NCBI GenBank assembly: GCA_020627425.1
Contig: JAHKXX010000279.1
Span: 1 to 5,239 of the forward strand
Direction: 5' to 3'
Length of the DNA stretch: 5,239 bases
From: a bacterium
Lineage (GTDB): Bacteria; Bacillota; Clostridia; Oscillospirales; Acutalibacteraceae
Shown: positions 5,216 through 5,239 of the stretch, in pieces
Numbering within the stretch: position 1 is the first letter of the stretch
Layout of the letters: each line of letters opens with the position of its first letter
Notes under the pieces: model-generated
What the model was told of the DNA's origin: nothing
The model's input: only the letters and a program-made list of their open reading frames with translations
The model's database searches: none
Program-made: the position numbers and the translations under genes

Positions 5216-5239
5216 GAAAAGACAAATACACTTATTCTC
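5216..5239 (-). repeat. Partial copy C of the repeat element (3' end only, cut by the window edge)
   Basis: On the minus strand GAGAATA is followed by AGTGTATTTGTC (5232-5221), identical over 12 bases to the end of copy B (4968-4957) and differing at two positions from copy A (4815-4826). A TCTTTT run follows, as in the other copies. It is in the same orientation as copy B and 264 bases away, so the two would be head to tail. Only this short piece is visible, so the call is tentative. Confidence 0.45.

Overview
The window looks like chromosomal DNA of an anaerobic Gram-positive gut bacterium of the Clostridia, most likely Ruminococcus or a close relative. This is an inference. It rests on moderate GC, purine-rich Shine-Dalgarno sites, an esterase carrying a starch-binding-like module, an SseB-family protein with an N-terminal extension, and a short MutS-type ATPase. 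No phage, transposase, integrase or CRISPR features are visible.

Left part (1-2862, + strand): the 3' part of a putative serine esterase gene (alpha/beta hydrolase fold plus a C-terminal starch-binding-like module) is followed 78 bases later by a gene for a 540-residue MutS-family ATPase. The second gene has its own strong ribosome-binding site and a possible -10 box in the gap. It converges on the next gene, and a 15-bp stem (2888-2926) between them can terminate transcription in both directions.

Middle part (2941-4582, - strand): read in the direction of transcription, a strong promoter (TTGACA, 17 bp, TATTAT, with A-tracts upstream) drives tRNA-Thr(TGT), tRNA-Tyr(GTA) and tRNA-Gly(CCC). 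A terminator-like hairpin sits between Tyr and Gly. After tRNA-Gly comes about 175 bases of sequence with strong RNA structure that I cannot assign to a known family. It ends in an intrinsic terminator 35 bases before the SseB-family gene. That gene has a good ribosome-binding site but no convincing promoter of its own, so readthrough or attenuation from the tRNA transcript is possible.

Right part (4583-5239): no convincing protein gene. It holds two diverged, oppositely oriented copies of a 175-195 base element and the end of a third copy at the window edge. Copies A (+) and B (-) share a 19-base identical core, keep nearly constant spacing over about 105 bases, and each end in a hairpin and T-run. 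Two stems differ between A and B by paired substitutions that keep the base pair, which suggests a structured RNA. Spacer 4841-4945 is AT-rich and I see no gene in it. This repeat family and the leader before the SseB gene are the two parts most worth following up.
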